Of a stretch of DNA of 64,000 nt, positions 43,229 to 52,674 are shown piece by piece; within the stretch, counting starts at the first letter, position 1; every line of letters begins with the position of its first letter. The position numbers were made by a program, and so were the translations under genes. The notes below the pieces were generated by a model. That model saw nothing but the letters and a program-made list of their open reading frames with translations, ran no database searches and was not told where the DNA came from. The stretch spans positions 290,424-354,423 of the forward strand of contig NZ_JARXVF010000006.1 in NCBI RefSeq assembly GCF_029892515.1, given 5' to 3'. This DNA comes from Pseudaminobacter soli (ex Li et al. 2025) (GTDB taxonomy: Bacteria; Pseudomonadota; Alphaproteobacteria; Rhizobiales; Rhizobiaceae).

Positions 43229-43460
43229 CGGCCGGGCTGCGCCCTGCGAAATCGCCGAGATGCACACGCTATCGATGGCCTGAGTGAAGGCGCGCAAAAT
43301 AATCACCTCAGGGTCTCGGCAAGGTGCCCGAAAGCTTTGTGCTCCGGCAGATATTCCATCGAAAAATCTTCCGCAGGGCTGGCGCACCTGGCTAGACCGT
43401 CTCGCTGCTGCGGAAGATGCGTTGCGGGCCTTTGTGGTCGCTGGCCCGAAAAGACCGGTC

Positions 43461-43952
43461 TCAGTGACTGGTGGACGCGCCGGAGCTAACCTTGATGTGG
43501 CGGGAGCGTTCCTGCGCCGGGTTCTTGGGCAGGGTGATGGTCAATATGCCGTCGGCGACATGAGCATGCACCTGTGCGGCATTGACCGAACGCGGAATGC
43601 GTATGGAGCGTTGGAACTGGCCGAAAGAGCGTTCGACAAAGTGGAAGTTCTCCTTGTCCTCTTTCTTCTCCATTCTCTTTTCTCCGCGGATGGTCAGTAC
43701 GTCGTCGTCCAGGGTTACGTCGACATCTTTTTCAGCGACGCCCGGCAGTTCGGCGGTGATGCGTACCTCGTTCTCCGTTTCGGAGACATTGAGGTGCGGC
43801 ATGATCATGCCTTCGTGCCCTTCAGTGGGCGTCATGCCGGTGCCGCGGAACACGTCCTCGAACAACCGGTTCATACCTTGCTGGAAGGATGCAAAGGGGT
43901 CGCTGCCTAGCAGGTTTCTGCTGCCAAGGGGCATGAGCGGGTGGCGTGCCAT
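43461..43952 (-). CDS. Small heat-shock protein, Hsp20 family
   Basis: 163-residue chaperone with an alpha-crystallin domain (residues about 50-155): MPHLNVSETENEVRITAELP, GVAEKDVDVTLDDDVLTIRG and the closing VADGILTITLPKNP. The N-terminal part (LLGSDPFASFQQGMNRLFED, then VF) is typical of rhizobial Hsp20. It holds unfolding proteins without using ATP. It stands alone on the minus strand. No ROSE-type RNA thermometer or heat-shock sigma promoter was recognised in the 278-base gap upstream of its start. Confidence 0.93.
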   Translation of the reverse strand: MARHPLMPLGSRNLLGSDPFASFQQGMNRLFEDVFRGTGMTPTEGHEGMIMPHLNVSETENEVRITAELPGVAEKDVDVTLDDDVLTIRGEKRMEKKEDKENFHFVERSFGQFQRSIRIPRSVNAAQVHAHVADGILTITLPKNPAQERSRHIKVSSGASTSH

Positions 43953-44230
43953 GGCTCAATCTCCTCCTGTGTGAGAGAGCGGCCGACATTCGATTGCGCA
44001 TACTTCCGGACCGGCCGGCCCTTGCGGACCGGAAATAGTCCCCCGGGTAGCGCAGCCATCCAAGCTTGGCCTTGATTTCGGGCGGCTGTTCGTCACTTCA
44101 AGTGGTGCGATCATCAAAATCGCCGCAAGACATGCTGCATCGCTGCCGCTGCGACTTCAAACCCGGCCGAGGGGGCTTGCTACGCTTGTCGAGATCGAGC
44201 ATTTGGGGGCCAGCTTGCCGGAGATGCATC

Positions 44231-45649
44231 ATGACCCAGCCCCAATCCACCGCATCTGCCCCACTCGGAGAAGATGTGCTGTCGCAAATCGAAGCCATTG
44301 CCGGACCAGTGATGCGGGAGGACAAGCTTCGCGATTGGGACCCGGGCTACCACGCCGACAATTTCGCGGCCGGCATTGCTGTCTCGCCGCGCTCGGTCGA
44401 GGAACTGTGCGCTCTGCTCGTGCTCTGCCATGAACAGCGCATTCCGGTAGTCACCCATGGTGGGCGCACCGGTCTGGTCGGGGGCACGGCGTCCGCACCC
44501 GGCGGGATTGTGCTGAGCACCCGCAAGCTGAACGGCGGCATCGAGATCGACCCGGTCGGCCGCGTTGCCATCGTGGATGCGGGCGTGACGCTCGAAGCTC
44601 TGCAACAGGCGGCGGCGGAGCACGGCCTCAGCCCCGGCATTGACCTGCCGTCGCGCGGCAGCGCCACGGTCGGCGGACTTGCCGCCACCAATGCCGGTGG
44701 CATCGAAGCCTTCCGCTTCGGCACCATGCGCGACCGCCTGCTGGGTTGCGAATTCGTGCGCGCTGATGGCTTGCTGGTCAGCGACCTTGCCCGCGTCCTG
44801 AAGAACAATACCGGCTATGGCCTGACCGATCTGATTGCCGGGTCCGAGGGCACGCTCGGCGTTATCACCCGCCTTGCGGTCCGGCTCGAGCAGCTGCGTC
44901 CGGTCGCGGCCACCGCCCTGTTTGCCTTCGCCACCATCGAGGACACACTGGCCGTCGCGCAGAACCTGCGCGATCGTTTCGGCGATCGGCTGCGGGCGGT
45001 CGAGATACTCTGGCGCGAATATGCCGAAACGATCGCTGCCCAGCACGGGCAGTCGCTGGAGGCAGTCGGCATCGGCGAGGGCGTCTTCCTGCTTCTGGCC
45101 GAAACCGAGGAGACGCCGGACGGCGACGGCCAGGACCGCTTCGTGACCCACCTCGAGGCGCTGTTCGAGCAGGGGTTGGTCTCGGAGGCGGTGCTTGCCC
45201 AGAACAGCAGCCAGCGCGATTTCTTCTGGATCTTGCGCGAGGATGCCGACGTCCTGTTTCGCGTGTGGCCGCACATTCATTCGTTCGACGTTTCGGTGCC
45301 GCTCGCCAATCTCGGCACCTATGCCCGGGGCATCGAGCCAAAGCTGAAGCAACTGGCCGATCCGGTCGGCGTCTACATATTCGGCCACCTCGCAGACGGA
45401 AATCTCCATGTGATGATCGGGCTCAATGACGACCTACCGCATGAGGCTATAGAGGCGGTTCTCTATCCGGGTCTTACCGAAATGGGCGGCGCGTTTTCAG
45501 CCGAGCACGGCATTGGCCTGGAGAAGCGCGAGGCTTTTGTCAGCTTCAACAGCGCGGCCAAATGCCAGACGATGGCCGCAATCAAGGCGGCGCTCGACCC
45601 GCGCAATATCCTCAATCCCGGCAAGATTTTCATGCCTGCGACGGCTTGA
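44231..45649 (+). CDS. GlcD-type FAD-binding 2-hydroxyacid dehydrogenase
   Basis: 472-residue flavoenzyme. The FAD_binding_4 domain (residues about 35-215) has VVTHGGRTGLVGGTASAPGG, LPSRGSATVGGLAATNAGGI and LLGCEFVRADG, and the C-terminal FAD-oxidase domain has HLADGNLHVMIGLNDD and the metal-ligand helix EHGIGLEKREAF. The layout matches D-2-hydroxyglutarate, D-lactate and glycolate oxidases. The ATG at 44231 has GGAG eight bases upstream; the frame is open further upstream but without family sequence. No partner subunits are nearby, so it probably works alone with an electron-transfer flavoprotein or quinone. Confidence 0.9.
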   Translation: MTQPQSTASAPLGEDVLSQIEAIAGPVMREDKLRDWDPGYHADNFAAGIAVSPRSVEELCALLVLCHEQRIPVVTHGGRTGLVGGTASAPGGIVLSTRKLNGGIEIDPVGRVAIVDAGVTLEALQQAAAEHGLSPGIDLPSRGSATVGGLAATNAGGIEAFRFGTMRDRLLGCEFVRADGLLVSDLARVLKNNTGYGLTDLIAGSEGTLGVITRLAVRLEQLRPVAATALFAFATIEDTLAVAQNLRDRFGDRLRAVEILWREYAETIAAQHGQSLEAVGIGEGVFLLLAETEETPDGDGQDRFVTHLEALFEQGLVSEAVLAQNSSQRDFFWILREDADVLFRVWPHIHSFDVSVPLANLGTYARGIEPKLKQLADPVGVYIFGHLADGNLHVMIGLNDDLPHEAIEAVLYPGLTEMGGAFSAEHGIGLEKREAFVSFNSAAKCQTMAAIKAALDPRNILNPGKIFMPATA

Positions 45650-45677
45650 TGGCGTCGGTCTGAACCTTATTGGTTGC

Positions 45678-45706
45678 CGCATGGCCCGGCAGTTGCGGGC
45701 CATGCG
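45678..45706. repeat. Inverted repeat downstream of the flavoenzyme
   Basis: Perfect 11-bp arms CGCATGGCCCG / CGGGCCATGCG with a seven-base loop, 29 bases after the flavoenzyme stop. There is no T-run, so it is unlikely to terminate by itself. A REP-like role or a mRNA end-protector is possible. Confidence 0.5.
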
Positions 45707-45750
45707 TATCCGGGCAGAAGACCAAGAAAATCAGTATGATAGTGGTGCAT

Positions 45751-45780
45751 AACAAGCCGCGCGGCAACGCGCGGCTTGTT
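45751..45780 (+). terminator. Strong stem-loop before the GntR gene
   Basis: Perfect 13-bp stem AACAAGCCGCGCG / CGCGCGGCTTGTT with loop GCAA and a T-containing tail (TGCCTTTGC). It lies about 100 bases after the flavoenzyme stop and is its probable terminator. Confidence 0.6.
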
Positions 45781-45873
45781 TGCCTTTGCGGTCGAATTTG
45801 ACCGCTGCGCTGTTAGCCAAAGAATTTTTCGGCGGCAAACGATCGAACCCGGCTTGCTTTCAAATAAGCAAGC

Positions 45874-45891
45874 TGTACAGTTGACTGGACA
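45874..45891 (+). promoter_or_regulatory. Candidate GntR operator upstream of the nucleoside-type operon
   Basis: TGTACAGT-TG-ACTGGACA is an 18-bp palindrome with one mismatch per arm set, 17 bases upstream of the GntR gene's start. HutC-type GntR proteins usually bind symmetric sites of this size next to their own gene. Confidence 0.55.
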
Positions 45892-45907
45892 AGTTTGGAG
45901 GAGACCG

Positions 45908-46729
45908 ATGGCCGCTGGTGCGCGCGATCGTGAGGGGCCGCTCTATCTGCAGATCGCGGATCGGCTGCGTGAGGATATCGCCGCGCTCGGCGAGGGCACC
46001 CGTATTCCGAGCGAGCCGCAGCTTGCCCGCGATTGGGGCGTCAGCCGTTTCACCGTCGCCAAGGCCGTGGAGCAACTCGTCGACGAGGGACTGATCACGC
46101 GTCGGCAGGGCAGCGGGTCTTTTGTGGCCCCCGCGCCGCTGCGCCGCCAGCCGGGATATCTGCTCAGCTTCACCGAGGCCGTCGAAGCTGCGGGCCACAC
46201 GGCAACTCATCAGCTTCTGGCGTTCGAGGAAGCGACCTGGCGGCCCGACCTGCCGTATCCGGAAAGTGCAGCCCTCATTCATCTCGACCGTCTGCGCCTT
46301 GTCGATGGCAAGGCTGTGGCGCGCCACCGTTCGGTGATCTCGGCCGAGCTTGCGCGCTTGACTGGTTTGACGCGCGAGCTTGCCTCGCTGCCTTCCTTTT
46401 CGCTCTATCGCTTTTTCGAGGAACACGGCTTTTCGGTTCACAGCGCGACCGAGCGACTGGTCGCCCGCCCCGCAGAGCCGGCAGATCGCAAGCTGCTGAG
46501 CCTTGGCAGCGACGCCGTCGTCGTTGCCGTCACCCGTCATTCCTTTGCCACCGACGGCACGCTGCTCGATGCCGTCGACGCCATCTATGATGCGCGCCGC
46601 TATTCCTACGAGGCGACGCTGGTGCGCCAGCAACGAAACAACGGATCCAACACGGAGACACATGATGAAAACCACTTCGATGGCGCTCGCGGCCACGATG
46701 GTCCTCGCCTCGGTCCTTGGCACGGCTAA
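45908..46729 (+). CDS. GntR/HutC-family regulator (UTRA domain)
   Basis: 273-residue regulator. Winged helix-turn-helix at residues about 10-75 (GPLYLQIADRLREDIAALGE, SRFTVAKAVEQLVDEGLITR, QGSGSFVAP) and a UTRA domain to about 245 (SVISAELARLTGLTRELASL). The usual family end is near ATLVRQQ; here the frame continues about 25 more residues and runs 68 bases into the binding-protein gene, so the tail overlaps the next start. It should control the ten-gene transporter/enzyme unit that follows. Confidence 0.88.
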   Translation: MAAGARDREGPLYLQIADRLREDIAALGEGTRIPSEPQLARDWGVSRFTVAKAVEQLVDEGLITRRQGSGSFVAPAPLRRQPGYLLSFTEAVEAAGHTATHQLLAFEEATWRPDLPYPESAALIHLDRLRLVDGKAVARHRSVISAELARLTGLTRELASLPSFSLYRFFEEHGFSVHSATERLVARPAEPADRKLLSLGSDAVVVAVTRHSFATDGTLLDAVDAIYDARRYSYEATLVRQQRNNGSNTETHDENHFDGARGHDGPRLGPWHG

Positions 46730-47699
46730 TGCCTATGCCGAGGACAAGCCGGTTGCCCTCATCGTTTCGCAGGGCGGGCTTGGCGACCAGTCCTACAACG
46801 ACCTTGCCTATACCGGCTTCGAGCGTGCGCTGAAGGACGCCGGCCTTGAGGGCAAGCCGGTCGAGTCCAAGGAAGTGGTTTCGCAGGCGACAGAGATCCT
46901 GCGCCGTGCTTCGGATGCGGATTTCGGCCTGATTGTCGATCTCGAATATGCCCATGGCGAGCCGATGCTGGAGGTCGCCAAGGACTATCCCGATACGAAA
47001 TATGTGATCCTGAACCAGGTGCGCGAGGGCGCCAACATCGCCTCCGTTTTGTTTCAGGAACAGGAAGGTTCCTACCTCGCCGGCACGCTCGCGGCGCTGG
47101 TGACGACCGACACCTCGATCAAGGGCATCAACGACAAGCCCGTCATCGGCGTGATCGGCGGCACCAAGTCGGCCGGCATCGACAAGTTCATCGCCGGCTT
47201 CATCCAGGGCGCTAAGGCAGCCAACCCCGATGTCGTGGTGAAGGTTGCCTATTCGAACACTTTTGGCGATCCGGCGGTCGGCCTGCAGATGGCCAAGGCC
47301 ATGATCGAGGAAGGCGCGGACGTGATCTATCACGTGGCCGGCGGCACCGGCATGGGCGTCATTCAGGCGGCCAAGGAAGCCGGCGTCTACGCGATCGGCG
47401 TCGACACCGACCAGGACGGCATCGCCCCCGGCAACGTGCTGACCAGCATGGTCAAGCATACCGACATCGCCGTCGAGACTGTGATGAAGGGCTATGCCGC
47501 CGACAAGTTCCCGGGCGGCCAGACCATCTCGCTCGGCCTCAAGGAAAACGGCGTCGGCCTGTCGGAGATGAAGTACACCAAGGAGCTTATCCCGGCCGCG
47601 ATCCTCGAAAAGGTCGAGACGGCCAAGCAGGACATCCTGTCGGGCAAGGTGAAGGTCTGGAACGTGGTCGACCAGGGCTACCCGGACTTCATGAAATAA
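46662..47699 (+). CDS. BMP-family substrate-binding lipoprotein/periplasmic protein
   Basis: 345-residue binding protein of the basic-membrane-protein (PnrA/Med) family. It has a signal peptide (MMKTTSMALAATMVLASVLG, then TANAYA). The mature protein shows VALIVSQGGLGDQSYNDLAY and FIQGAKAANPDVVVKV, then GADVIYHVAGGTGMGVIQAA. BMP proteins bind purine nucleosides or other nucleosides, less often sugars. GGAG precedes the start. It is the receptor of the importer encoded by the three genes after it. Confidence 0.92.
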   Translation: MMKTTSMALAATMVLASVLGTANAYAEDKPVALIVSQGGLGDQSYNDLAYTGFERALKDAGLEGKPVESKEVVSQATEILRRASDADFGLIVDLEYAHGEPMLEVAKDYPDTKYVILNQVREGANIASVLFQEQEGSYLAGTLAALVTTDTSIKGINDKPVIGVIGGTKSAGIDKFIAGFIQGAKAANPDVVVKVAYSNTFGDPAVGLQMAKAMIEEGADVIYHVAGGTGMGVIQAAKEAGVYAIGVDTDQDGIAPGNVLTSMVKHTDIAVETVMKGYAADKFPGGQTISLGLKENGVGLSEMKYTKELIPAAILEKVETAKQDILSGKVKVWNVVDQGYPDFMK

Positions 47700-47726
47700 G
47701 CGCTCGCGTTTCCTTAAGAGCAGTCC

Positions 47727-49277
47727 ATGTCAACGGCTGAAACTTTGCCTGACGCGTCGGTCCGTCTGGGTGCGCAGAGCGTTACCCGGCGGTTCGGCTC
47801 GCTCGTCGCTAACGATCGCATCACCTTCCGTGCTATGCGCGGCACCATCCACGCTATCGTCGGCGGCAACGGGGCGGGCAAGTCCACGCTGATGCGCATC
47901 TTGCAGGGCATGGACCGCCCCGATGAAGGCGTGGTCGTCGTTGACGGCGTGCCAACCTTGTTCTTTGGGCCGGCCGATGCTTTCTCGCGTGGCATTGGCA
48001 TGGTGCATCAGGAATTCATGCTGGTGCCGGGGCTGACGCTTCTTGAAAATCTGGTGCTGGCGCACGAGCCGACCGAGGGGCTCGGCCGCATTGACCGCAA
48101 GGCCGCGCTGGAAGCGGCGCGCAAGCTGGAACGCGAAGCCGGCGTGAGGCTCGATTGGGACATGCCGGTGGACGACGCGCCGGTGCATGTGCGCCAGATC
48201 GTCGAGATTCTGCGGCTGCTCTATCGCGGCGCGGATGTGCTCATTCTGGACGAGCCAACGGCCGTGCTGGCGCCGGCGCAGGTGCAGGAACTGATCGTTC
48301 TCCTGCGCAAGCTGCGCGCCGAGGGCCGCACCATTCTCTTCATCAGCCACAAGCTGGACGAGGTGATGGCGCTGGCCGACGAGATCACCGTGATCCGTAC
48401 CGGCAAGGTCATCGCTACCATGGCGGCTGCTGACACGAGCAAGGCCGCCCTTGCTGAAATGATGATCGGCGAAATTCTTGGCAAGCCCAACGCCCGCCCG
48501 AGCACGGTGGGGCGCCCCGTGCTCGAAATCCGCGAGCTGGCAGCGCGCGACGCACGGCGCAGCCTGCGCCTCAAGGAACTCGACCTCGATGTCCGTGCCG
48601 GCGAGATCGTCGGTATCGCCGGCGTGGCCGGCAACGGGCAGGACGAACTGATCGCCGCTGTGACCGGGCTTGGCCGCATCGAGCGCGGCCGGATCGTGCT
48701 CGACGGCAAGGACGTGACGAAGCTCGACCTTCGTGCCCGGCGCGAACTCGGCCTGAGCTATCTCAGCCCCGACCGCGCCGCAGAGGGTCTGTGCCTGACG
48801 GCGCCGATCTCGGAAAACCTCATTGCGGGCCGGCATCGCTCGTCCAAACTCAGCAAGGGCGGCATTCTGCAGAAGGGCGCAATCAAGCGCCATGTCGAAA
48901 CGCTGCTCGACCGCTTCTCCGTCAAGCGCGCTTCGTCGGCGCTGCCGATTGCCAGCCTGTCGGGCGGCAACCAGCAGCGTGTCGCCATGGCGCGTGAACT
49001 CGATGGCGGGCCGAAGCTGCTGCTCGCCTGCCAGCCCACACGCGGTGTGGACATTCGCGGCATCGCCTTCATCCACCAGTGCCTGCTCGACTACCGCGAG
49101 GCGGGCGGCGCGGTGCTGGTGATCTCGGAAGAACTGGAAGAACTCATCGCGCTGTCGGATCGCATCGTCGTTCTCTATGACGGCCGAGTTACCGGCGAGG
49201 TGGCGCGCGGTTCGGCGAAGGTTGAGGAGCTTGGTCGCATGATGCTGGGCGAAATCCGTCAGGAGGTCGCTGCATGA
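47727..49277 (+). CDS. Nucleoside/sugar ABC transporter ATPase with two ABC domains
   Basis: 516-residue duplicated ATPase of the NupO/RbsA type. The first domain has Walker A GGNGAGKST near residues 50-58 and Walker B VLILDEPTAVLAP, but its LSGGQ-type signature is replaced by DAPVHVRQIVEI. The second domain has a degenerate Walker A (GVAGNGQDEL) and the intact signature LSGGNQQRVAMAREL with LLLACQPTRGVDIRG. This asymmetry is usual for the family, where one composite site hydrolyses ATP. It pairs with the two permeases encoded next. Confidence 0.9.
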   Translation: MSTAETLPDASVRLGAQSVTRRFGSLVANDRITFRAMRGTIHAIVGGNGAGKSTLMRILQGMDRPDEGVVVVDGVPTLFFGPADAFSRGIGMVHQEFMLVPGLTLLENLVLAHEPTEGLGRIDRKAALEAARKLEREAGVRLDWDMPVDDAPVHVRQIVEILRLLYRGADVLILDEPTAVLAPAQVQELIVLLRKLRAEGRTILFISHKLDEVMALADEITVIRTGKVIATMAAADTSKAALAEMMIGEILGKPNARPSTVGRPVLEIRELAARDARRSLRLKELDLDVRAGEIVGIAGVAGNGQDELIAAVTGLGRIERGRIVLDGKDVTKLDLRARRELGLSYLSPDRAAEGLCLTAPISENLIAGRHRSSKLSKGGILQKGAIKRHVETLLDRFSVKRASSALPIASLSGGNQQRVAMARELDGGPKLLLACQPTRGVDIRGIAFIHQCLLDYREAGGAVLVISEELEELIALSDRIVVLYDGRVTGEVARGSAKVEELGRMMLGEIRQEVAA

Positions 49278-50335
49278 GCGCCGTTGCTTCTTCCGCGCGC
49301 ACGGCTCCCGGCATCGGCTGGCGCGACGTTGCGCTAGCGGTCGCGCCGCTGGTTCTTGCGCTGGTCGTGGCCGCAGTGGTCCTCGGCGTTGCCGGCCACA
49401 ATCCGCTCGAAGTCTACTGGCTGCTGCTGAAAGAGTCCTTCGGCGGCACAAAGCGCATCGCCGCCACGGTTGCCGCTTCCACACCGCTGATCCTCACCGG
49501 TCTTGCGACGGCAGTGGCCTTCCGCACCGGCGTCTTCAATGTCGGCGTCGAAGGCTCCTTGCTGGTCGGCGGACTGGCCGCTGCTTTCGTCGGCTTCACC
49601 TATGTCGACCTGCCCCCAGCGCTGCTGCTTCCGTTGGCGCTGGGTGCTGCCGTTGTCGCCGGCACGCTGTGGATGCTGGTGCCGGCGGTGCTCAAGGCAC
49701 GCCTCGACGTGGACGAGGTGGTGACGACGCTGATGCTCAATTTCATCGCCGTCAGCCTCACTGCATGGCTGGTCAATGGTCCGCTGCTCGCGCCGGGCTC
49801 GGCCAACTCGGCTACGCCCATGGTGGTTGAGGCGGCACGTCTGCCAAAGCTCATGCCGCCTTCAACGCTGAACGCCGGCTTCCTCATCGCGGTTGCACTT
49901 TTGGTTCTCTACTGGCTGTGGGGGCGCGGCACCGCACTCGGCCTTGAAACCCGGCTTGCCGGCCTTAACCCGCGCTTTGCCATCGCGTCGGGCATCAATG
50001 TGCCGATGCTGGTCGTGAAGATGATGTTGCTTTCGGGCGCCATCGGCGGGCTTGCCGGCGGCATCCAGGCGCTGGGCACGGTCAATCGCTTCGTCGTTGG
50101 CTTCTCGCCCGGCTACGGTTTTACCGGCATTGCCGTGGCGCTGCTCGGGCGAGGGTCTGCAATAGGCATCTTTCTTGCGGCGTTGCTGTTCGGCGCGCTG
50201 GCGACTTCGGGTGCGACCATCCAGCTCTTCAGCGACGTGCCGATTGAGATCGTCAACATCCTGCAGGGCACGGTGATGATCTTCGCGGTCGCCCGCTTTG
50301 GCTGGCTCCTGAAAACTCGGCGGGGCGGCAAATGA
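49274..50335 (+). CDS. Nucleoside/sugar ABC transporter permease
   Basis: 353-residue permease of the BPD-type branched-chain/ribose/nucleoside group. About eight or nine membrane segments are visible, starting DVALAVAPLVLALVVAAVVL. Family blocks are TGLATAVAFRTGVFNVGVEG, VVTTLMLNFIAVSLTAWLVN and the late GYGFTGIAVALLGRGSAIG. It forms a heterodimer channel with the next permease. It overlaps both neighbours by four bases, so the transporter is co-translated. Confidence 0.9.
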   Translation: MSAVASSARTAPGIGWRDVALAVAPLVLALVVAAVVLGVAGHNPLEVYWLLLKESFGGTKRIAATVAASTPLILTGLATAVAFRTGVFNVGVEGSLLVGGLAAAFVGFTYVDLPPALLLPLALGAAVVAGTLWMLVPAVLKARLDVDEVVTTLMLNFIAVSLTAWLVNGPLLAPGSANSATPMVVEAARLPKLMPPSTLNAGFLIAVALLVLYWLWGRGTALGLETRLAGLNPRFAIASGINVPMLVVKMMLLSGAIGGLAGGIQALGTVNRFVVGFSPGYGFTGIAVALLGRGSAIGIFLAALLFGALATSGATIQLFSDVPIEIVNILQGTVMIFAVARFGWLLKTRRGGK

Positions 50336-51228
50336 TCGACAACATCATTCATGCGGCGTTCGTCATGACGACGCCGATCCTGCTCGCCGCACTTGGGGGC
50401 CTGGTCAACCGCATTGCGGGATTGGTCAATATCGGCCTCGATTCAATGATGCTGGCCGGTGCGCTCGTCGGGCTGATGGTTGCCTCCCAGACCGGAAGCT
50501 GGCCTGCGGCGCTGCTTGCGGCTGCCTTCATCGGCGGCTTCCTCGGCCTGCTGATGTCGCTCACCGTCACTCGGCTGGAGGCCAACGAGATCATCGTCGG
50601 CCTTGGCTTCAACATCGCTGTTGCCGGGCTGGTGCGCTTCTTCCTGAAGAGCTGGTATGGCACATCGGGCACGCTCAACCTGCCGGATGTGGCGATGCTG
50701 CCGCGCATCCACATCCCGTTGGTGGCCGATATTCCGGTGCTGGGCGCGATCCTGTCGGACCATGACCCGCTCACCTGGGCGGCGTGGCTTTTGGTGCCGT
50801 TGACGGCGTGGTTCCTGGCGCGCACCCGGCTGGGCTTACGCCTGCGCGCTGCGGGCGCAGCACCGCAAGCCGCCCGGGCGCTGGGCCTCAACCCACTCAA
50901 CCTGCGCGATGCCTCCACCGTCTTTGCCGGTATGATGTCGGGACTGGGGGGCGCCTATCTTTGCATCGGCGTGGTCGGCATCTTCAATGAAGGCATCACT
51001 GCCGGCCGCGGCTTCCTCGCTCTCGCTGCCTTCTATTTCGGCCGCAACCGGCCGCGCGCCACGGCGCTCGGCGCGCTGCTTTTCGGCCTCTTCGACGCGA
51101 TCCAAATCCGGCTGCAGGGCAGGGGCCTGCCGTCTGAGCTCGTCCAGACGCTGCCTTACGTCATGGTCATCGTGATCCTCACGCTGGTCGCCATCACAGT
51201 CAAACGCGCGCGGAACAAAGGAGCCTGA
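50332..51228 (+). CDS. Nucleoside/sugar ABC transporter permease
   Basis: 298-residue second permease of the same group, with about eight membrane spans. Family sequence includes AALGGLVNRIAGLVNIGLDS, LEANEIIVGLGFNIAVAGLV and ARALGLNPLNLRDASTVFAG. It ends TLVAITVKRARNKGA in the cytoplasm. It overlaps the first permease by four bases and leaves one base before the isochorismatase gene, so enzymes and transporter appear to be one message. Confidence 0.9.
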   Translation: MIDNIIHAAFVMTTPILLAALGGLVNRIAGLVNIGLDSMMLAGALVGLMVASQTGSWPAALLAAAFIGGFLGLLMSLTVTRLEANEIIVGLGFNIAVAGLVRFFLKSWYGTSGTLNLPDVAMLPRIHIPLVADIPVLGAILSDHDPLTWAAWLLVPLTAWFLARTRLGLRLRAAGAAPQAARALGLNPLNLRDASTVFAGMMSGLGGAYLCIGVVGIFNEGITAGRGFLALAAFYFGRNRPRATALGALLFGLFDAIQIRLQGRGLPSELVQTLPYVMVIVILTLVAITVKRARNKGA

Positions 51229-51229
51229 C

Positions 51230-51793
51230 ATGGTCGAAAAGGAAAAGACCGCGCTCATCCTGGTGGATGTCATCAACTCGTTCTTCGAGCCTGGCCAGCC
51301 CAACTACTATGCCGATGTCGAGAACGTGCTGGAACCGATGCGCGCGCTGCTCAAGGCCGCCCGCGAGTCGGGCACCATCGTCGTGCACGCGGTGGAAAAG
51401 CACCGGCCGGAGTTCCACGATTTCGAATGGCGCAAGCTGCCCATCCATCATCTGGAAGACGCGCACGACGCCGCCTTCTTCGAGGATTTTCGTCCCGAGG
51501 GCGCAAACGAGACGACCATTTTCAAGCGTCGCTTCAGTGCTTTCTTCGCGACCGATCTCGCACTCTTCTTGCACGAGCAGAAGGTGACGCGCGTGGTCAT
51601 CGCCGGCGTCAAGACCAATGTCTGCATCCGCGCTACCGCGCAGGATGCCTTCGCCAGCGGCTTCGAGCCGGTGGTGCCGCGCGAGGCGACGAACTCGAAC
51701 CGGCCGCATCTGGCCGAAGCCTCGCTCGAGGACATCGACCGCTATATGGGCCGCGTCGTGCCTCTCGAAGAAGCGCTCGGAATGCTGGCATGA
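51230..51793 (+). CDS. Isochorismatase-family hydrolase
   Basis: 187-residue cysteine hydrolase. The catalytic triad is readable: Asp in ILVDVINSFF, Lys in IFKRRFSAFF and the nucleophile Cys in GVKTNVCIRATAQDA. Members cleave amides, N-carbamoyl compounds or ureides, for example nicotinamidase, carbamoylsarcosine amidase, ureidoacrylate hydrolase and biuret hydrolase. In a nucleoside-type import operon it may act on a nucleobase-derived amide or ureide. Its 3' end overlaps the kinase start by four bases. Confidence 0.88.
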   Translation: MVEKEKTALILVDVINSFFEPGQPNYYADVENVLEPMRALLKAARESGTIVVHAVEKHRPEFHDFEWRKLPIHHLEDAHDAAFFEDFRPEGANETTIFKRRFSAFFATDLALFLHEQKVTRVVIAGVKTNVCIRATAQDAFASGFEPVVPREATNSNRPHLAEASLEDIDRYMGRVVPLEEALGMLA

Positions 51794-52674
51794 CGACCAT
51801 TGCAATCACCGGCTATGCCAGTCTCGATCATGTGGCGATCCTTGACGGCACGCCGCAGTCCGGGCGGACGACGACCATATTGCAACGGCCGCAGGATGGC
51901 TGGCCGCGGCTTGGCGGCGGTCCTGCCTTTGTGGCCATGGCGTTGACGGCGGCGGGTATTGAGAGGGCTGTGCCGGTGAGCTGGATCGGCGACGACCTTG
52001 CCGGTCAGACCTATCGCGACCAGCTTGCAGCCAGAAACGTTTTGGACGAGGGGCTGGAGGCTATTGCGGGCGCGCGCACGCCCGTCTCGGTGCTTGCCTA
52101 TGAGCCGGATGGCGGATGCATCTGCCTTTATGACCCAGGCATGCCAGCGGGGCTGACGCTGTCGCCTGCGCAAAGGGAACTCGTTGCCAAGGCTAATTGG
52201 GTCTGCCTCACCATCGGCCCCTCGGCCGTCAACGACGCGGTGCTCGAAGCAATTGGGGAGACCACGCGCCTTGCCTGGGTGGTAAAACATGACCCCCGCG
52301 CCATGTCGGCGACGCAGGCTGCGCGATTTGCCGCCCGCGCCGATCTCATCTGCTTCAGCCATGCCGAAAGCGCCTTCGTCGAGGCGGCGCTTGCCGAGAC
52401 CGATACGGCGCGGCCAGGCCGTATCCTCATCGAGACACGCGGCCGCCAGGGCGCGACCATCACGCGCGATGGCCGGTCCGTGGAGGTTTCGGCTGAACCG
52501 ATCTCCGTCACCGATCCTACCGGAGCCGGCGACAGCTTTGCCGGCGGTGTGCTGGCCGCGCTCGCCAAAGGCGAGACCAACCCCGAGGCCATCGTGCGCT
52601 CGGGCCATGCCACGGCGCGGCGCCTTCTTCTGGGGCGACAGATTTCCGAAAATGAAAGTGCATTGAGACAATGA
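51790..52674 (+). CDS. PfkB-family carbohydrate kinase
   Basis: 294-residue ribokinase-fold kinase. The N-terminal glycine motif is LGGGPAFVAMALTAAGIERA and the C-terminal ATP site DPTGAGDSFAGGVLAAL, with the catalytic Asp in GAGD. The overall frame resembles nucleoside and ribose kinases. ATG at 51790 overlaps the isochorismatase stop (ATGA). In this operon it would phosphorylate the imported nucleoside or the sugar released by the phosphorylase encoded next. Confidence 0.88.
   Translation: MTTIAITGYASLDHVAILDGTPQSGRTTTILQRPQDGWPRLGGGPAFVAMALTAAGIERAVPVSWIGDDLAGQTYRDQLAARNVLDEGLEAIAGARTPVSVLAYEPDGGCICLYDPGMPAGLTLSPAQRELVAKANWVCLTIGPSAVNDAVLEAIGETTRLAWVVKHDPRAMSATQAARFAARADLICFSHAESAFVEAALAETDTARPGRILIETRGRQGATITRDGRSVEVSAEPISVTDPTGAGDSFAGGVLAALAKGETNPEAIVRSGHATARRLLLGRQISENESALRQ

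Noticed and set aside
47730..49484. Long minus-strand open frame of about 584 codons
   Set aside because: It is the antisense image of the double-ABC ATPase gene, whose Walker and signature motifs are clear on the plus strand.
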